Shown: one piece after another, positions 52,012-60,767 of the stretch | Layout of the letters: every line of letters begins with the position of its first letter | How positions within the stretch are numbered: position 1 is the stretch's first letter | Assembly: GCA_031425155.1 (NCBI GenBank) | Contig: JANPIV010000015.1 | Location: forward strand, 1 to 64,000 | Reading direction: 5' to 3' | Origin: M3007 sp031425155 | GTDB lineage: Bacteria; Bacteroidota; Bacteroidia; Chitinophagales; Saprospiraceae | Length of the DNA: 64,000 bases | Program-made: the position numbers and the translations under genes | The notes under the pieces: generated by a model | Told to the model about the DNA's origin: nothing | Database searches by the model: none | Seen by the model: only the letters and a program-made list of their open reading frames with translations

Positions 52012-52524
52012 TCATTTTGGCAGCAACTCGCCCAGCACTTTGTCCAACTGTTCCACCTCGTGGTTTACGCCCATAATGACGCCCTGGGGATTAATCAGAA
52101 AGGTGGCCGGAATGGAGTGGATATTGAACTGTTGCGAGAGTCCGCCGGTAAAATTCTGATCCTCCATCGTGTGGTAACGCCATTCCAGTCCGTCCTGCTG
52201 AATGGCCCGTTGCCACGCCGATGCGCTTTCCTCGATGCCCACACTAAACATCTCCAGCCCGCGGTCGTGATAGCGCTCATAAAGTTGGACCAGCTGCGGA
52301 TTTTCGGCACGGCATGGACCGCACCAGCTGCCCCAAAACTGTAGCAGCACGTACTTGCCCCGCAGATCGGACAGACGTATTTGCTCTCCGGTCAGGAGGG
52401 TCGCCGTGAAATCCGGGACGGGATCGCCAGCCATGAAATTGGGCTGCCGATATTGCCGCCAGGCAAAAAAAGCGGCCACGGCGATGACTACAAAAAGAAG
52501 CGGGCGAATAAAGGAGGACTTCAT
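52012..52524 (-). CDS. TlpA-like thioredoxin-fold protein
   Basis: A 170-residue protein from ATG 52524, with an N-terminal membrane anchor ('IRPLLFVVIAVAAFFAW'). The thioredoxin-fold domain has 'GDPVPDFTATLLTGEQIRLSDLRGKYVLLQFWGSWCGPCRAENPQL', with active site CGPC, and a later cis-Pro in 'HSIPATFLI'. Membrane-tethered periplasmic reductants of this kind serve cytochrome c maturation or disulfide repair. No ccm genes are adjacent. The bases around its start codon are duplicated 230 bp upstream. Confidence 0.9.
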   Translation of the reverse strand: MKSSFIRPLLFVVIAVAAFFAWRQYRQPNFMAGDPVPDFTATLLTGEQIRLSDLRGKYVLLQFWGSWCGPCRAENPQLVQLYERYHDRGLEMFSVGIEESASAWQRAIQQDGLEWRYHTMEDQNFTGGLSQQFNIHSIPATFLINPQGVIMGVNHEVEQLDKVLGELLPK

Positions 52525-52565
52525 GCGGGTGGGCAAATTGGTTAATAGTTATTGGTTATTGGTTA
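52511..52565. repeat. Direct repeat around the TlpA-like start, copy 1
   Basis: Begins AAGGAGGACTTCATGCGGGT and runs through TTGGTTAATAGTTATTGG. Nearly identical to 52741-52793. Includes the first codons and the leader of the TlpA-like gene. Confidence 0.85.
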
Positions 52566-52627
52566 TTTGGCACATGATAACTGATGTTACGCACAACCAC
52601 CATGATTTAGCAGCGAAACCAACCCCT

Positions 52628-52680
52628 GCCGTTGTTGTGCGTCCTCGCCAACAACAGCGGCGGAGTGAGCAGTTAGTAAA
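52628..52680. repeat. Single arm of GCCGTTGTTG-type element
   Basis: GCCGTTGTTGTGCGTCCTCG onward matches the reverse complement of 37640-37687 closely. The opposite arm appears cut short near 52738, exactly where the second copy of the TlpA-leader repeat begins. Confidence 0.7.
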
Positions 52681-52740
52681 AAATGAACGTTTAAATTACT
52701 GAAAAACAACAAATTAGCACTTGGTATCCTGCCCTGCCGT

Positions 52741-52793
52741 AAGGAGGACTTCATGCGGGTGGGTAAATTGGTTAATAGTTATTGGTTGCTGGG
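52741..52793. repeat. Direct repeat of the TlpA leader, copy 2
   Basis: AAGGAGGACTTCATGCGGGTGGGTAAATTGG... repeats 52511-52565 at a distance of 230 bp with about two differences. Confidence 0.85.
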
Positions 52794-52912
52794 AGTATAA
52801 GAGTTTGAATATCAAGTCTTTGCTTTGGAGTCTGTGCTAAATAAAATGGTTTTAATATTGATGACCAATAATGGTTTTACTTTTGGCCGGTTCCTTACCA
52901 ATCGCCACACTC

Positions 52913-53812
52913 ATGCTCACTATTGACCCGACCCAAATCGCCACCAAAGACCTCCACCAATATATTCTGGGTGCCGTAGCGCCGCGTCCTATTGCTTTTG
53001 CCAGCACGATCAGCCCGGATGGACTGCCCAATCTGGCACCTTATAGTTTCTTCAATGCGTTCAGCAGCAATCCACCGATCCTGATTTTTTCTTCCAACCG
53101 CCGGGTCTCCAATAACACGACCAAAGATACTTTGCGCAATGTACAAGACACCGGCGAGGTGGTCATAAACGTCGTGTCGCATCGCATTGTTCGGCAAATG
53201 GCGTTGGCCAGCATCGAATATGGGCCGGAAGTAAGCGAGTTTGACAAAGCCGGATTTACGCCGCTGCCCTCGGAGCGGGTCCGTCCGTTTCGGGTAGCCG
53301 AAAGCCCGGTGCAAATGGAATGTAAACTGCAGCAAATACTGCCGCTGGGCGAAAAGGGTGGGGCGGGCAACTTAATTATTTGCCAGATCGTACTGATGCA
53401 CATCGCCGAAGAGGTGCTGAACGAAAAAGGCCGCATTGACCCGCATAAAATAGACCTGATGGGCCGCATGGGTCGCTTCTATTACGTGCGTGCCAGCGGG
53501 GCCGCCGTAGAAGAAATCGTGCAGGAAGTGACCAGTATCGGCATGGGGTTCGATGAATTACCGACTAATATTCGCTATAGCAAAGTGCTGACCGGCAACC
53601 ATTTAGGTCAATTAGCCAGTCTGCCAGCCCTTCCGGCATTGGAAGAAGCCATGCACCTGGCCGCCACCGATCAGCGGGTGCAGGAAATACTGACGGCTCC
53701 CGATCCGCTGCACGAATTGCACCAATATGCCCGCGAAGCACTGGACCAAAATCAACTGGCTCTGGGCGCGCAACTGGTGGTGCTGGCAGAAACGGTAGGC
53801 AAAAAGGAATAG
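52913..53812 (+). CDS. Flavin reductase-like (FMN-binding split barrel) protein
   Basis: A 299-residue protein; ATG 52913 gives 'MLTIDPTQIATKDLHQYILG', which begins the fold. 'RPIAFASTISPDGLPNLAPYSFFNAFSSNPPILIF' is the FMN-binding signature of the flavoredoxin/flavin-reductase-like family, and 'NTTKDTLRNVQDTGEVVINVV' follows as usual. The C-terminal ~100 residues are helical and longer than in minimal members, as in many Bacteroidota homologues. Probably reduces flavin or an unidentified substrate with NAD(P)H. It stands alone. Confidence 0.88.
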   Translation: MLTIDPTQIATKDLHQYILGAVAPRPIAFASTISPDGLPNLAPYSFFNAFSSNPPILIFSSNRRVSNNTTKDTLRNVQDTGEVVINVVSHRIVRQMALASIEYGPEVSEFDKAGFTPLPSERVRPFRVAESPVQMECKLQQILPLGEKGGAGNLIICQIVLMHIAEEVLNEKGRIDPHKIDLMGRMGRFYYVRASGAAVEEIVQEVTSIGMGFDELPTNIRYSKVLTGNHLGQLASLPALPALEEAMHLAATDQRVQEILTAPDPLHELHQYAREALDQNQLALGAQLVVLAETVGKKE

Positions 53813-53814
53813 GC

Positions 53815-53886
53815 AAAAAAGCAAAGGGCAATGCTACACAACCACCCTTAATTGCTCTTTTACCTCTTGCTTTTTTGTTTATGTTG
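53815..53886. terminator. Hairpin between convergent genes
   Basis: CAAAAAAGCAA pairs with TTGCTTTTTTG across a loop of about 45 bp. Same motif family as the arms around the S23 gene (5074-5118/5588-5625). Probably a two-way terminator. Confidence 0.55.
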
Positions 53887-53887
53887 C

Positions 53888-54337
53888 CTATTGCATTTCC
53901 TGATCGGTCGAATCCGGCGGGAAAAGTGCGGGCCCTTCGCCCGGCTGGATGGTGTCGTTCACCACCTGCTCGAAACCGCCGACCCGATCTACGACCCAGC
54001 GACCTTTACGTTGCACTAATATCATGGTGTCGGGGCGTTTTTCGCCGCTTTCGTCCTCCACCAGGTAGCTGCATACCGCACGGTCGCCATCAATATTGCA
54101 TTGCAACTGCAACAGGTCGGTTTGAGTAACTTGCGTAGTGTCGCCAGCGGTAATGCTGTCCAGCATATCCACGTATTTCCGGGCATCATGCACACTTATG
54201 GAGCGGGCCAGATCAAACTGGTTTTTGTCCACACTGGCTTGCCAAAGCAGAGCCACTTCTTCCGGCGAGGAGTCAGATAAGTGGCAGGCAAACACAAAAC
54301 TGCTCAATAGCAGCACAAGCCAACGGTGATATTTCAT
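53888..54337 (-). CDS. Small lipoprotein of unknown function
   Basis: A 149-residue protein with lipobox 'SSFVFAC' (Cys18). The mature part has the pattern of small cystatin-like export proteins ('EVALLWQASVDKNQFDLARSI', 'GDRAVCSYLVEDESGEKRPDTMILVQRKGRWVVDRVG'), similar to the DUF4878-type fold in which a helix precedes a curved sheet. This resemblance is from memory. The C-terminus is acidic and disordered ('ALFPPDSTDQEMQ'). Convergent with the flavin reductase-like gene. Role unknown. Confidence 0.75.
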   Translation of the reverse strand: MKYHRWLVLLLSSFVFACHLSDSSPEEVALLWQASVDKNQFDLARSISVHDARKYVDMLDSITAGDTTQVTQTDLLQLQCNIDGDRAVCSYLVEDESGEKRPDTMILVQRKGRWVVDRVGGFEQVVNDTIQPGEGPALFPPDSTDQEMQ

Positions 54338-54405
54338 AGAAAACAGGTCATTAGATGCGTTAGAAACAGGATAGCAGCTCTAAAAACCATTTTTTTGCAA
54401 ATCAG

Positions 54406-54438
54406 TTTGGCAATATGATAAATTGATTCCTACATTTG
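54406..54438 (+). promoter_or_regulatory. Promoter of tRNA-Val
   Basis: TTTG (54406-54409) and TACATTTG (54431-54438), separated by 21 bp, match the Bacteroidota -33/-7 pattern. The tRNA begins 51 bp after the -7 box. Confidence 0.65.
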
Positions 54439-54489
54439 CACCCGCTAAACGCAATGGGTTGATTTGTTTACCTAAGGTGTTTAATAAAA

Positions 54490-54564
54490 GGGTGATTAGC
54501 TCAGCTGGTTCAGAGCACCTCGTTTACACCGAGGGGGTCGGCGGTTCGAACCCGTCATCGCCCA
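54490..54564 (+). tRNA. tRNA-Val (TAC anticodon)
   Basis: 75 nt to the discriminator base. Acceptor GGGTGAT / ATCGCCC, D-stem GCTC/GAGC, anticodon stem CCTCG/CGAGG with loop TTTACAC (TAC), and T-loop GGTTCGAACCC. CCA is not encoded. Confidence 0.95.
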
Positions 54565-54566
54565 CG

Positions 54567-54594
54567 AGGCTTTCCGAAAGGGAAGCCTTTTTTA
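54567..54594 (+). terminator. Terminator after tRNA-Val
   Basis: AGGCTTTCC-GAAA-GGGAAGCCT followed by a run of T. Repeated after the tRNA-like copy at 54695-54720. Confidence 0.85.
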
Positions 54595-54614
54595 TTGAAC
54601 AATTACCCTCTCGC

Positions 54615-54691
54615 GGGTGATTGGCTCAATTGGTGCGGCGCATCCCGATTTTTCATCGGGAGGGTCGGCGGTTCGAACCCGTCATCGCCCA
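54615..54691 (+). tRNA. Divergent tRNA-Val duplicate, probable tRNA pseudogene
   Basis: 77 nt. The acceptor (GGGTGAT / ATCGCCC) and T-arm are identical to the tRNA-Val 125 bp upstream, and the terminator is repeated too. The D-stem GCTC/GCGC has a mismatch. The anticodon arm is TCCCG-ATTTTTCAT-CGGGA: a 9-nt loop with 5-bp stem, or a 7-nt loop TTTTTCA with an extra A-T pair. A formal TTT anticodon would read lysine codons, but C follows at position 37. Likely a non-functional or altered copy. Confidence 0.6.
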
Positions 54692-54694
54692 CAA

Positions 54695-54720
54695 AGGCTT
54701 TCCGAAAGGGAAGCCTTTTT
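54695..54720 (+). terminator. Terminator after the tRNA-like copy
   Basis: AGGCTTTCC-GAAA-GGGAAGCCTTTTT, a duplicate of the upstream terminator. Confidence 0.8.
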
Positions 54721-54783
54721 CATTCATGTTTAAATATCCTCCCTCCTTTGATTTAAGAAGAGGCCCATCCAAATGGCATGAAG

Positions 54784-54820
54784 AAAGCCTGGTTTGCTGA
54801 CCATCAGCCAACCAGGCTTT
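54784..54820. terminator. Hairpin with AAAGCCTGGTT arms
   Basis: AAAGCCTGGTT-TGCTGA-CCA-TCAGC-C-AACCAGGCTTT, a long stem with A/T ends on both sides. Either a terminator or a small palindrome. Confidence 0.55.
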
Positions 54821-54980
54821 ATTTGTTAACGACTTGAAAAACAACAAGTTACCACACAAGCAAAAGTTTTTTTCAAAAAAACAATCTTCGCTTGGGTACA
54901 TCTATTACTCTCCTGACACATCATGGTACAATTTCACAATATCCAACTGTCTTTCAATTCAATCAAATTCAAATTTTACC

Positions 54981-55412
54981 ATGAAAAAAGTACTGTTTTT
55001 CCTCATCGCCATTTTTGCTCTGCACACCATGTACGCACAACCCACAGGCATCAAAGCCGCCAATGTGGCCAATGTTGTCTGCCAACCGATTGAGTTCAAA
55101 TACTTGGGCGAATTCCGGATGCCCAATAATAAAGTAGAAATACGCTGGCAAGCGATTGGCCGGGTCAAAAATATCGGCAATGCCACTTTCAACAGCAATG
55201 ACGCCCATTTAGGACTGGCAGTGGTGAATACGAATACGAAAGTGAGCGAGAAAGTTACGAGCCTGGCCCCGGGCGCTACGCAACAAGTAGAATTGGTCGT
55301 CAAATATATGAAAGGTCAACCCAACCCAATGATGTCACTGACCTTTGTGGTGGCCGGAAAATTGGAATGTTATGGCAGTAAAGAGGTGCCAGACTGGATT
55401 ATTCCTAACTAA
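54981..55412 (+). CDS. Small secreted protein of unknown function
   Basis: A 143-residue protein; ATG 54981 gives signal peptide 'MKKVLFFLIAIFALHTMYAQ'. The mature part 'VEIRWQAIGRVKNIGNATFNSNDAHLGLAVVNTNTKVSEKVTSLAPGATQQVELVV' resembles a CARDB-like Ig domain (a strand sandwich with 'KNIGNATF' and 'LAPGATQQVEL'). It has two cysteines that may pair. A longer in-frame start runs through AT-rich leader and is rejected. It ends in a strong terminator. Role unknown. Confidence 0.8.
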   Translation: MKKVLFFLIAIFALHTMYAQPTGIKAANVANVVCQPIEFKYLGEFRMPNNKVEIRWQAIGRVKNIGNATFNSNDAHLGLAVVNTNTKVSEKVTSLAPGATQQVELVVKYMKGQPNPMMSLTFVVAGKLECYGSKEVPDWIIPN

Positions 55413-55443
55413 TTCGATCATTTCTATTGATCAATATATTTTT

Positions 55444-55475
55444 AAACCCCGCAGGCTCTCCAGCCTGCGGGGTTT
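55444..55475 (+). terminator. Terminator after the small secreted protein
   Basis: A 14-bp perfect stem, AAACCCCGCAGGCT / AGCCTGCGGGGTTT, with a short loop. Confidence 0.8.
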
Positions 55476-55571
55476 AAGATTTACCTCCACTGGCAAGCCT
55501 TTTTCTTACCTTCCCCCGTCGGTCCCGTTCCTACACCTAACAATATGCATTACGGGGCCACACTCTAACGA

Positions 55572-58500
55572 ATGGCAAATACCCGTCCCACCCGTTCTCT
55601 CGGGCGCAGAATATTGCGCATTACTTTGATCGTGTTAGCCAGCCTGATCGTGCTGGTCGCCGGGGCCATCTATGCCCTGACTTTGCCTTCCGTGCAACAG
55701 ATCATCACCCGCAAAGCAGAGACTTTTTTACAGGAAAAACTGCATACACGCATAGAAATTGGTTCCATTGGCCTGCGTTTTCCATATTATATATCGTTGG
55801 AAAAATTCTTATTGGAAGACCAGCAGGGCGATACGCTGGCCCGCGTGGGCAGTCTGGTGATAGATATGGGCATGTGGAAATTGATGGATCAAACCATTGA
55901 ATTACAGAAAATAACGCTGGAAGACGCGGGCGTATATCTGCATAAAAAGGATAGTATTTTCAATTTTGATTTCATCGTGCAGGCCTTCGCTGCCGATACC
56001 ACTGACGTAGCACCTGTGGATACGACGGCTTCTCCGTGGAAAATCCAACTTGATCTGGCGGTGCTGCAACTCAAAAGTGTGGATTTTTTGCTACAAGATG
56101 AGGATGCGGAAAGTACCACCCAGGCCAAAATCGGCATGGCCAAAACGGTGATTGAAAAAGCCGACCTGGAAAACTTCAATTTTGAACTGGACGGTTTTAC
56201 GCTCGCCGATTCTGATATCCGATTAATCCAGAAAAAGCCTTCGGTGGACGATGGCGAGCCTTCCACGGCCTTTGGGCTGCTGCTCAAAAACGGCGACATC
56301 AGTCGTACCCATATTTACTTTTCCACAACTGAACTGGGGCTGGATGCTACGCTGGAAAAAACCACTTTGGACAACCTGCAAGTGCGCTCGGCCAACGACC
56401 TCATGGCCATTCAGGCCAAAGGCATCAAAGTCGAAAACAGCGCGGTGGCCTATCGCGATCCGCTGGTGGCTCCCACGCCCGGCCACGTCAACGCGGGCGA
56501 CCTCGGCCTGACCCAACTCAACGCCGATTTGTCCGAATTTTCCATGCAAAACGACACGCTGTTCGTGCAGGCCGACGCGGTTTCCGGCAACGACAAAAGT
56601 GGTTTGCAACTACACTCCCTGCGCGCGACTGCCCGCGTCACGCCCGGCGGCATTGAGATCAGAAATACGGCCGCCAGCCTGAACCAGACCTCGCTGGATG
56701 CCGACATAGTCTTGTCTAAAAATGTCGGCGACACCAGTTTCAACCGGATGCAAATCCAGTTGCGGCAGGTGAAAGGTGTGGTTGGGGATTTGATCGTGCT
56801 GCTGCCGCCCCAGGAAAATCCCGCCTTATCGCGGCTGGCCGATATGCCCTATGCCGTGTCGGGCAACCTGAACGGCTGGCTGGATAATCTGCAAACCGAA
56901 AACATTCGTTTTCAGGCGGGCAGCGGCACCGTGGCCAACCTGACTGGCTCTTTGCAGCAAATAACCGAGCCGACCAAACTCGGTATGAACCTGAATATCA
57001 GCCAGTTAAAAACCAATCGCACGGATTTGATTCGGTTTATGTCGCTGGGCGACACGCCGCGCGACAGCATTCTGGCGCAGCCGCTACCCGCTTACATCAG
57101 CGCGGCGGGCTACCTCAATGGCAACATGTCGCGCTTGCAATTGAGTCTGCGCGGTGACGTGGGCGATTTGCAGACGGGCCCTAATTTCCCGGCGGCAACC
57201 GGTACGCCTTTGCAATTCGACCTCGGCGGCGTACTGACCGATGCCAGCGATCCCGACCGCCTCGGCATGGATTTGCAAATCCGCCGATTGGACGCGCCGA
57301 AAAATTTCTTCGCTTTTTTGGAAGCGCAAGGGCTTAGTTTGCCAGATATGTTGCAAACCACGGGTACCCTGCGCGGTACGCTGAAAAATTTGAATACTGA
57401 TTTGAATATCAATGCCTTACGCGGCGGCGTGACCAGTAAATTAGCGTTCAAAGGGTTGTTGCAAAATGTAAATGCGCCCGATCAACTTGGCTTTGATGTG
57501 ACTTTCGATGCCAATCTGGCGCGGCAGGAGATCCTCGGTTATGTGCCGGATTCCGTGGTGACGCCGGTGCTACGGCTGCCGGATTTTGTACAAATAGACG
57601 GCCAGGCCAAAGGCACGGTGAAGGATGCCGCCGGTAAAATCAACCTGGGTCTGGGCAATTCGGGCCAACTTCGCGTGGATGGTACGCTGCGCGACAGCAC
57701 TTACGCCATGAATTTGGTGGTGCAAAACCTGATGGTCAGCCAGTTGATGGTGGATACGGCCCTGCGTCCGCTCAAGACGGTGGGCTTTACGGCCAAAGTA
57801 AATGGCGAAGGTTTTCAAATAATGGAAACCGCTAAAATGCAGATGACGGGGAAATTCGACTCCGTTATTTGGGACAATCTCATCCTGCGCGACCTCACGT
57901 TGGCCGCCAACCTGGACGGTAAACGGTTCAACGGCGAGTTCCAGTCGCCCGACGAACGTGCCGCCGTGCGGGCTAAGTTTTCCGGCGATTTTTCTACCAA
58001 TATTCCCTTGCTGGAGACCGACATTTCCCTTAATTGTGTAGACTTGCGCGAGTTTGGCTGGGCCAGCCGACCCACCATGGTGTGTATGCGCATCCGTAGT
58101 AAGTCAGAGGGTTTATCCGTGGATACGCTAACGGCGCAGGTGAGTATTGAAGACATGGATTTGCAATATGATACCGTGCATGTTCGTCCCGGCAACCTGA
58201 CGATGGACGTGAAACTGGACAATCGCCACAACAACATTGAAATTGCTTCCGACTGGCTGGAAGGCGAGATCAAAGGCTATTTCTCGCTGGCCGATCTTTC
58301 CACTACGATCTCCAATATTGTGGACCAGTATTTTGTGGTGGATCGTTCGACTTATGTACCGCCGGTGAGCAATGATTCGCTGTCCATCCAGCTGCGTCTG
58401 CTGCGCCCGGATGTCTTGACCACGGGTCTGGTGCCGGGGTTGACACAGCTCAGTCCCGTCAATCTGGAAGCGTCGCTGGTGGGCCAACGTAACTATTTCA

Positions 58501-60593
58501 ATCTGCTGATTCAGGCTCCGCGCATCGTGTATCAGGCCTGGGACGTGGATTCGCTGACCGTGCGTTCTTATGCGGGCGATACGTCCGCCTTATTCGTGCT
58601 GACTACGCCTTCGGTAAAACGCGGAGAGGAAGATTTTATCGAAAATGCGAAACTCAATGGCCAATTTCGTGATAATGTGGCCAATGTAAGCTTCCAGGCG
58701 AGCAATGATGAAGGCCGCGAACGCTTCCTGCTGGCGGCCCGGGCGGCTTTGAACGGGAAAGAAAGCATCGTGACTTTGAACTCGCGTCAGGTCATTGATT
58801 TCAAAGAATGGGCGGTGGACCCCGGGAATCAGATTCGTGTGGCCACGGGCGGCGTGGAAGTGCGCAAACTCATCATGACCGGCGACGGGCAATCCATTAA
58901 AATAGACGGTGCCACCAAGACGCTGGCGGGCAACAAAACCGGGCTGGATTTCGCCATAGATATTGACCGGCTGAACTACAATAACTTCGACATTTTCGTT
59001 GCCCAGGTGCTCAGCGAGCTGGGTGGCTGGGCCGAAGCGCATTTGAAAATAAACGGCACCGCCGATGCGCCACAGGTACGCGGGAACTTGCAGTTGCACG
59101 AGACCCATTTCACGCCGGTGGCGACCAATGTGCGTTACGAATTGAGCGAAACGCCCATTGAATTTACCGAAACCGGCGTCTCGCTGGACGGTCTTTCTCT
59201 GCGCGATCCGTATGGTAAAACGCTGGATATCAATGGTAAACTGGTCACCAAAGACTGGCAGGACATCCGTACCAACCTCACGCTCCACGCCGACCGCTGG
59301 CAGGTGCTCAACTCGACCAAACAGCAAAACCCGGTGTATTACGGTGAACTCTACGCCTCGCTGGATGGCCGGGTACGCGGCCCGATTACCCAGCCCGATA
59401 TTCGGGTGACGATCAAAACCGCCAAGGAATCGAACGTGACCTACGTGTATGATGCCGCTACGCAATCCCTTCAACATGAGGGTATTGTGTATTTCATCCC
59501 GCCGCCGCGCCAGAATGTACGGCCACCGATCTATGATGCGACGGTGACCAAAAATGCTTTTACACTGAGTGCCAGTCTCGAAATTGATTCCAATCTGACG
59601 GTCAATAGCGTCATCAATCCCGTCACCGGCGACGATTTCCGGGGTAAGGCGCAGGGGCAGTTGCAACTCGATATTCTGGAAAATGGCACCATGACTTTGG
59701 CCGGTCGCATAGAACTCCTGCGCGGCGTGTACAATTATTCCTACCAATCGGTAGTGAAGCGCAGTTTCGAGGTGGCTTCCGGCAGCACCATTACCTGGAC
59801 GGGCGATGTACGTACGCCGGAACTGGCCCTGAAAGCGCAATACCAATTCAAAGCCTCACCTTTCCCATTGGTTACCAACCAATTGTCGTCGGCTTCGCAA
59901 GATGAACAGGCACAATATCGCACACCGCAAATATTCGTGCTCCAAACGACGGTGAATGGTTCCGTGACCGAACCAAACGTAAGTTTCCAGTTCATGTACC
60001 CCTCTTCCCAGAAGCAGGAGGGGCTGAGTTCCAATTTTGGCAGCACGGAGTCGGGCCTGGTGGAGAGTGCTTTGAGTAATGTTAATCAGGATGCCAATCA
60101 ACTTTCCAAGCAGGTCTTCGGGGTGTTATTACTGCGCAATTTCATTGGCGAAGGCACCCCGGAACTTTCCACCGGCGGCGGCAATCCATTACAGTCGGGC
60201 CTGACCAGTTTCCTGACCGGCCAACTGAATGCTCTGGCCGACCAGTATCTGACCTTTATTGATATAGATCTGACGACGACGGAAGGCTCGACGAATAAGG
60301 GCAAGGGTCAGGAGGAAGGCACGACCAATTACCAGTTGCGCTTGCAAAAGTCATTTTTTGAGGATCGGCTCACGTTCAAAATTTCGGGCGGCACCTCCGT
60401 GGGTAGCTCTGGTGATGATGCACATAGTGCTCTGGAAAATGCCTCGGTGGAGTACTCTTTGACCGCTAACGGGGCACTGCGGGTCACCGTCTTTTCGGAA
60501 CGGGGTTTTGAATTATTAAATTCTTCTTCTTCCAATCTGCGCAATTCGGGAGCGGGCCTGTTGCTGGCGAAGGAGTTTGGGGGGAAGAAATAA
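55572..60593 (+). CDS. tamB: TamB-like envelope assembly protein
   Basis: A 1673-residue protein with one N-terminal membrane anchor ('ITLIVLASLIVLVAGAIYALTL'). An AsmA-like start follows ('VQQIITRKAETFLQEKLHTRIEIGSIGLRFPYYISLEKF'), then a very long beta-rich body and the C-terminal DUF490/TamB domain ('GQLQLDILENGTMTLAGRIELLRGVYNYSYQSVVKRSFEVASGSTITWTGD' through 'LSKQVFGVLLLRNF'). TamB-type proteins span the periplasm and are thought to conduct phospholipids or assist barrel assembly. The BamA-like lipoprotein gene tamL follows 174 bp downstream, as expected in Bacteroidota. Confidence 0.95.
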   Translation: MANTRPTRSLGRRILRITLIVLASLIVLVAGAIYALTLPSVQQIITRKAETFLQEKLHTRIEIGSIGLRFPYYISLEKFLLEDQQGDTLARVGSLVIDMGMWKLMDQTIELQKITLEDAGVYLHKKDSIFNFDFIVQAFAADTTDVAPVDTTASPWKIQLDLAVLQLKSVDFLLQDEDAESTTQAKIGMAKTVIEKADLENFNFELDGFTLADSDIRLIQKKPSVDDGEPSTAFGLLLKNGDISRTHIYFSTTELGLDATLEKTTLDNLQVRSANDLMAIQAKGIKVENSAVAYRDPLVAPTPGHVNAGDLGLTQLNADLSEFSMQNDTLFVQADAVSGNDKSGLQLHSLRATARVTPGGIEIRNTAASLNQTSLDADIVLSKNVGDTSFNRMQIQLRQVKGVVGDLIVLLPPQENPALSRLADMPYAVSGNLNGWLDNLQTENIRFQAGSGTVANLTGSLQQITEPTKLGMNLNISQLKTNRTDLIRFMSLGDTPRDSILAQPLPAYISAAGYLNGNMSRLQLSLRGDVGDLQTGPNFPAATGTPLQFDLGGVLTDASDPDRLGMDLQIRRLDAPKNFFAFLEAQGLSLPDMLQTTGTLRGTLKNLNTDLNINALRGGVTSKLAFKGLLQNVNAPDQLGFDVTFDANLARQEILGYVPDSVVTPVLRLPDFVQIDGQAKGTVKDAAGKINLGLGNSGQLRVDGTLRDSTYAMNLVVQNLMVSQLMVDTALRPLKTVGFTAKVNGEGFQIMETAKMQMTGKFDSVIWDNLILRDLTLAANLDGKRFNGEFQSPDERAAVRAKFSGDFSTNIPLLETDISLNCVDLREFGWASRPTMVCMRIRSKSEGLSVDTLTAQVSIEDMDLQYDTVHVRPGNLTMDVKLDNRHNNIEIASDWLEGEIKGYFSLADLSTTISNIVDQYFVVDRSTYVPPVSNDSLSIQLRLLRPDVLTTGLVPGLTQLSPVNLEASLVGQRNYFNLLIQAPRIVYQAWDVDSLTVRSYAGDTSALFVLTTPSVKRGEEDFIENAKLNGQFRDNVANVSFQASNDEGRERFLLAARAALNGKESIVTLNSRQVIDFKEWAVDPGNQIRVATGGVEVRKLIMTGDGQSIKIDGATKTLAGNKTGLDFAIDIDRLNYNNFDIFVAQVLSELGGWAEAHLKINGTADAPQVRGNLQLHETHFTPVATNVRYELSETPIEFTETGVSLDGLSLRDPYGKTLDINGKLVTKDWQDIRTNLTLHADRWQVLNSTKQQNPVYYGELYASLDGRVRGPITQPDIRVTIKTAKESNVTYVYDAATQSLQHEGIVYFIPPPRQNVRPPIYDATVTKNAFTLSASLEIDSNLTVNSVINPVTGDDFRGKAQGQLQLDILENGTMTLAGRIELLRGVYNYSYQSVVKRSFEVASGSTITWTGDVRTPELALKAQYQFKASPFPLVTNQLSSASQDEQAQYRTPQIFVLQTTVNGSVTEPNVSFQFMYPSSQKQEGLSSNFGSTESGLVESALSNVNQDANQLSKQVFGVLLLRNFIGEGTPELSTGGGNPLQSGLTSFLTGQLNALADQYLTFIDIDLTTTEGSTNKGKGQEEGTTNYQLRLQKSFFEDRLTFKISGGTSVGSSGDDAHSALENASVEYSLTANGALRVTVFSERGFELLNSSSSNLRNSGAGLLLAKEFGGKK

Positions 60594-60638
60594 AAAGGCC
60601 GTGGGTGTTAGTCGTGCTGTGGTGTCTAAGTACACGTT

Positions 60639-60710
60639 TTGTCATCCTGCCGGGAACCGTCCACGCCGTAGCGTGCTCCGAGACGTGGACGGTTCCCGGC
60701 AGGATGACAA
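60639..60710. repeat. 27-bp perfect inverted repeat between tamB and tamL
   Basis: TTGTCATCCTGCCGGGAACC... (60639-60665) and its exact complement (60684-60710), with an 18-bp loop. It lies within the 174-bp gap of an otherwise obvious operon and may weaken read-through. Confidence 0.88.
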
Positions 60711-60767
60711 AGGCGGCGTACACCTCTCAAAGGCTTGGTTTAATAGTTTTCTACTACATTTTTTAAC

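Larger units (their letters stand above)
52525..52912. other. Duplicated and repeat-rich spacer
   Basis: Divergent spacer between the TlpA-like gene and the flavin reductase-like gene. It contains the two direct-repeat copies and a truncated GCCGTTGTTG-type arm between them. No additional gene. Confidence 0.6.
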
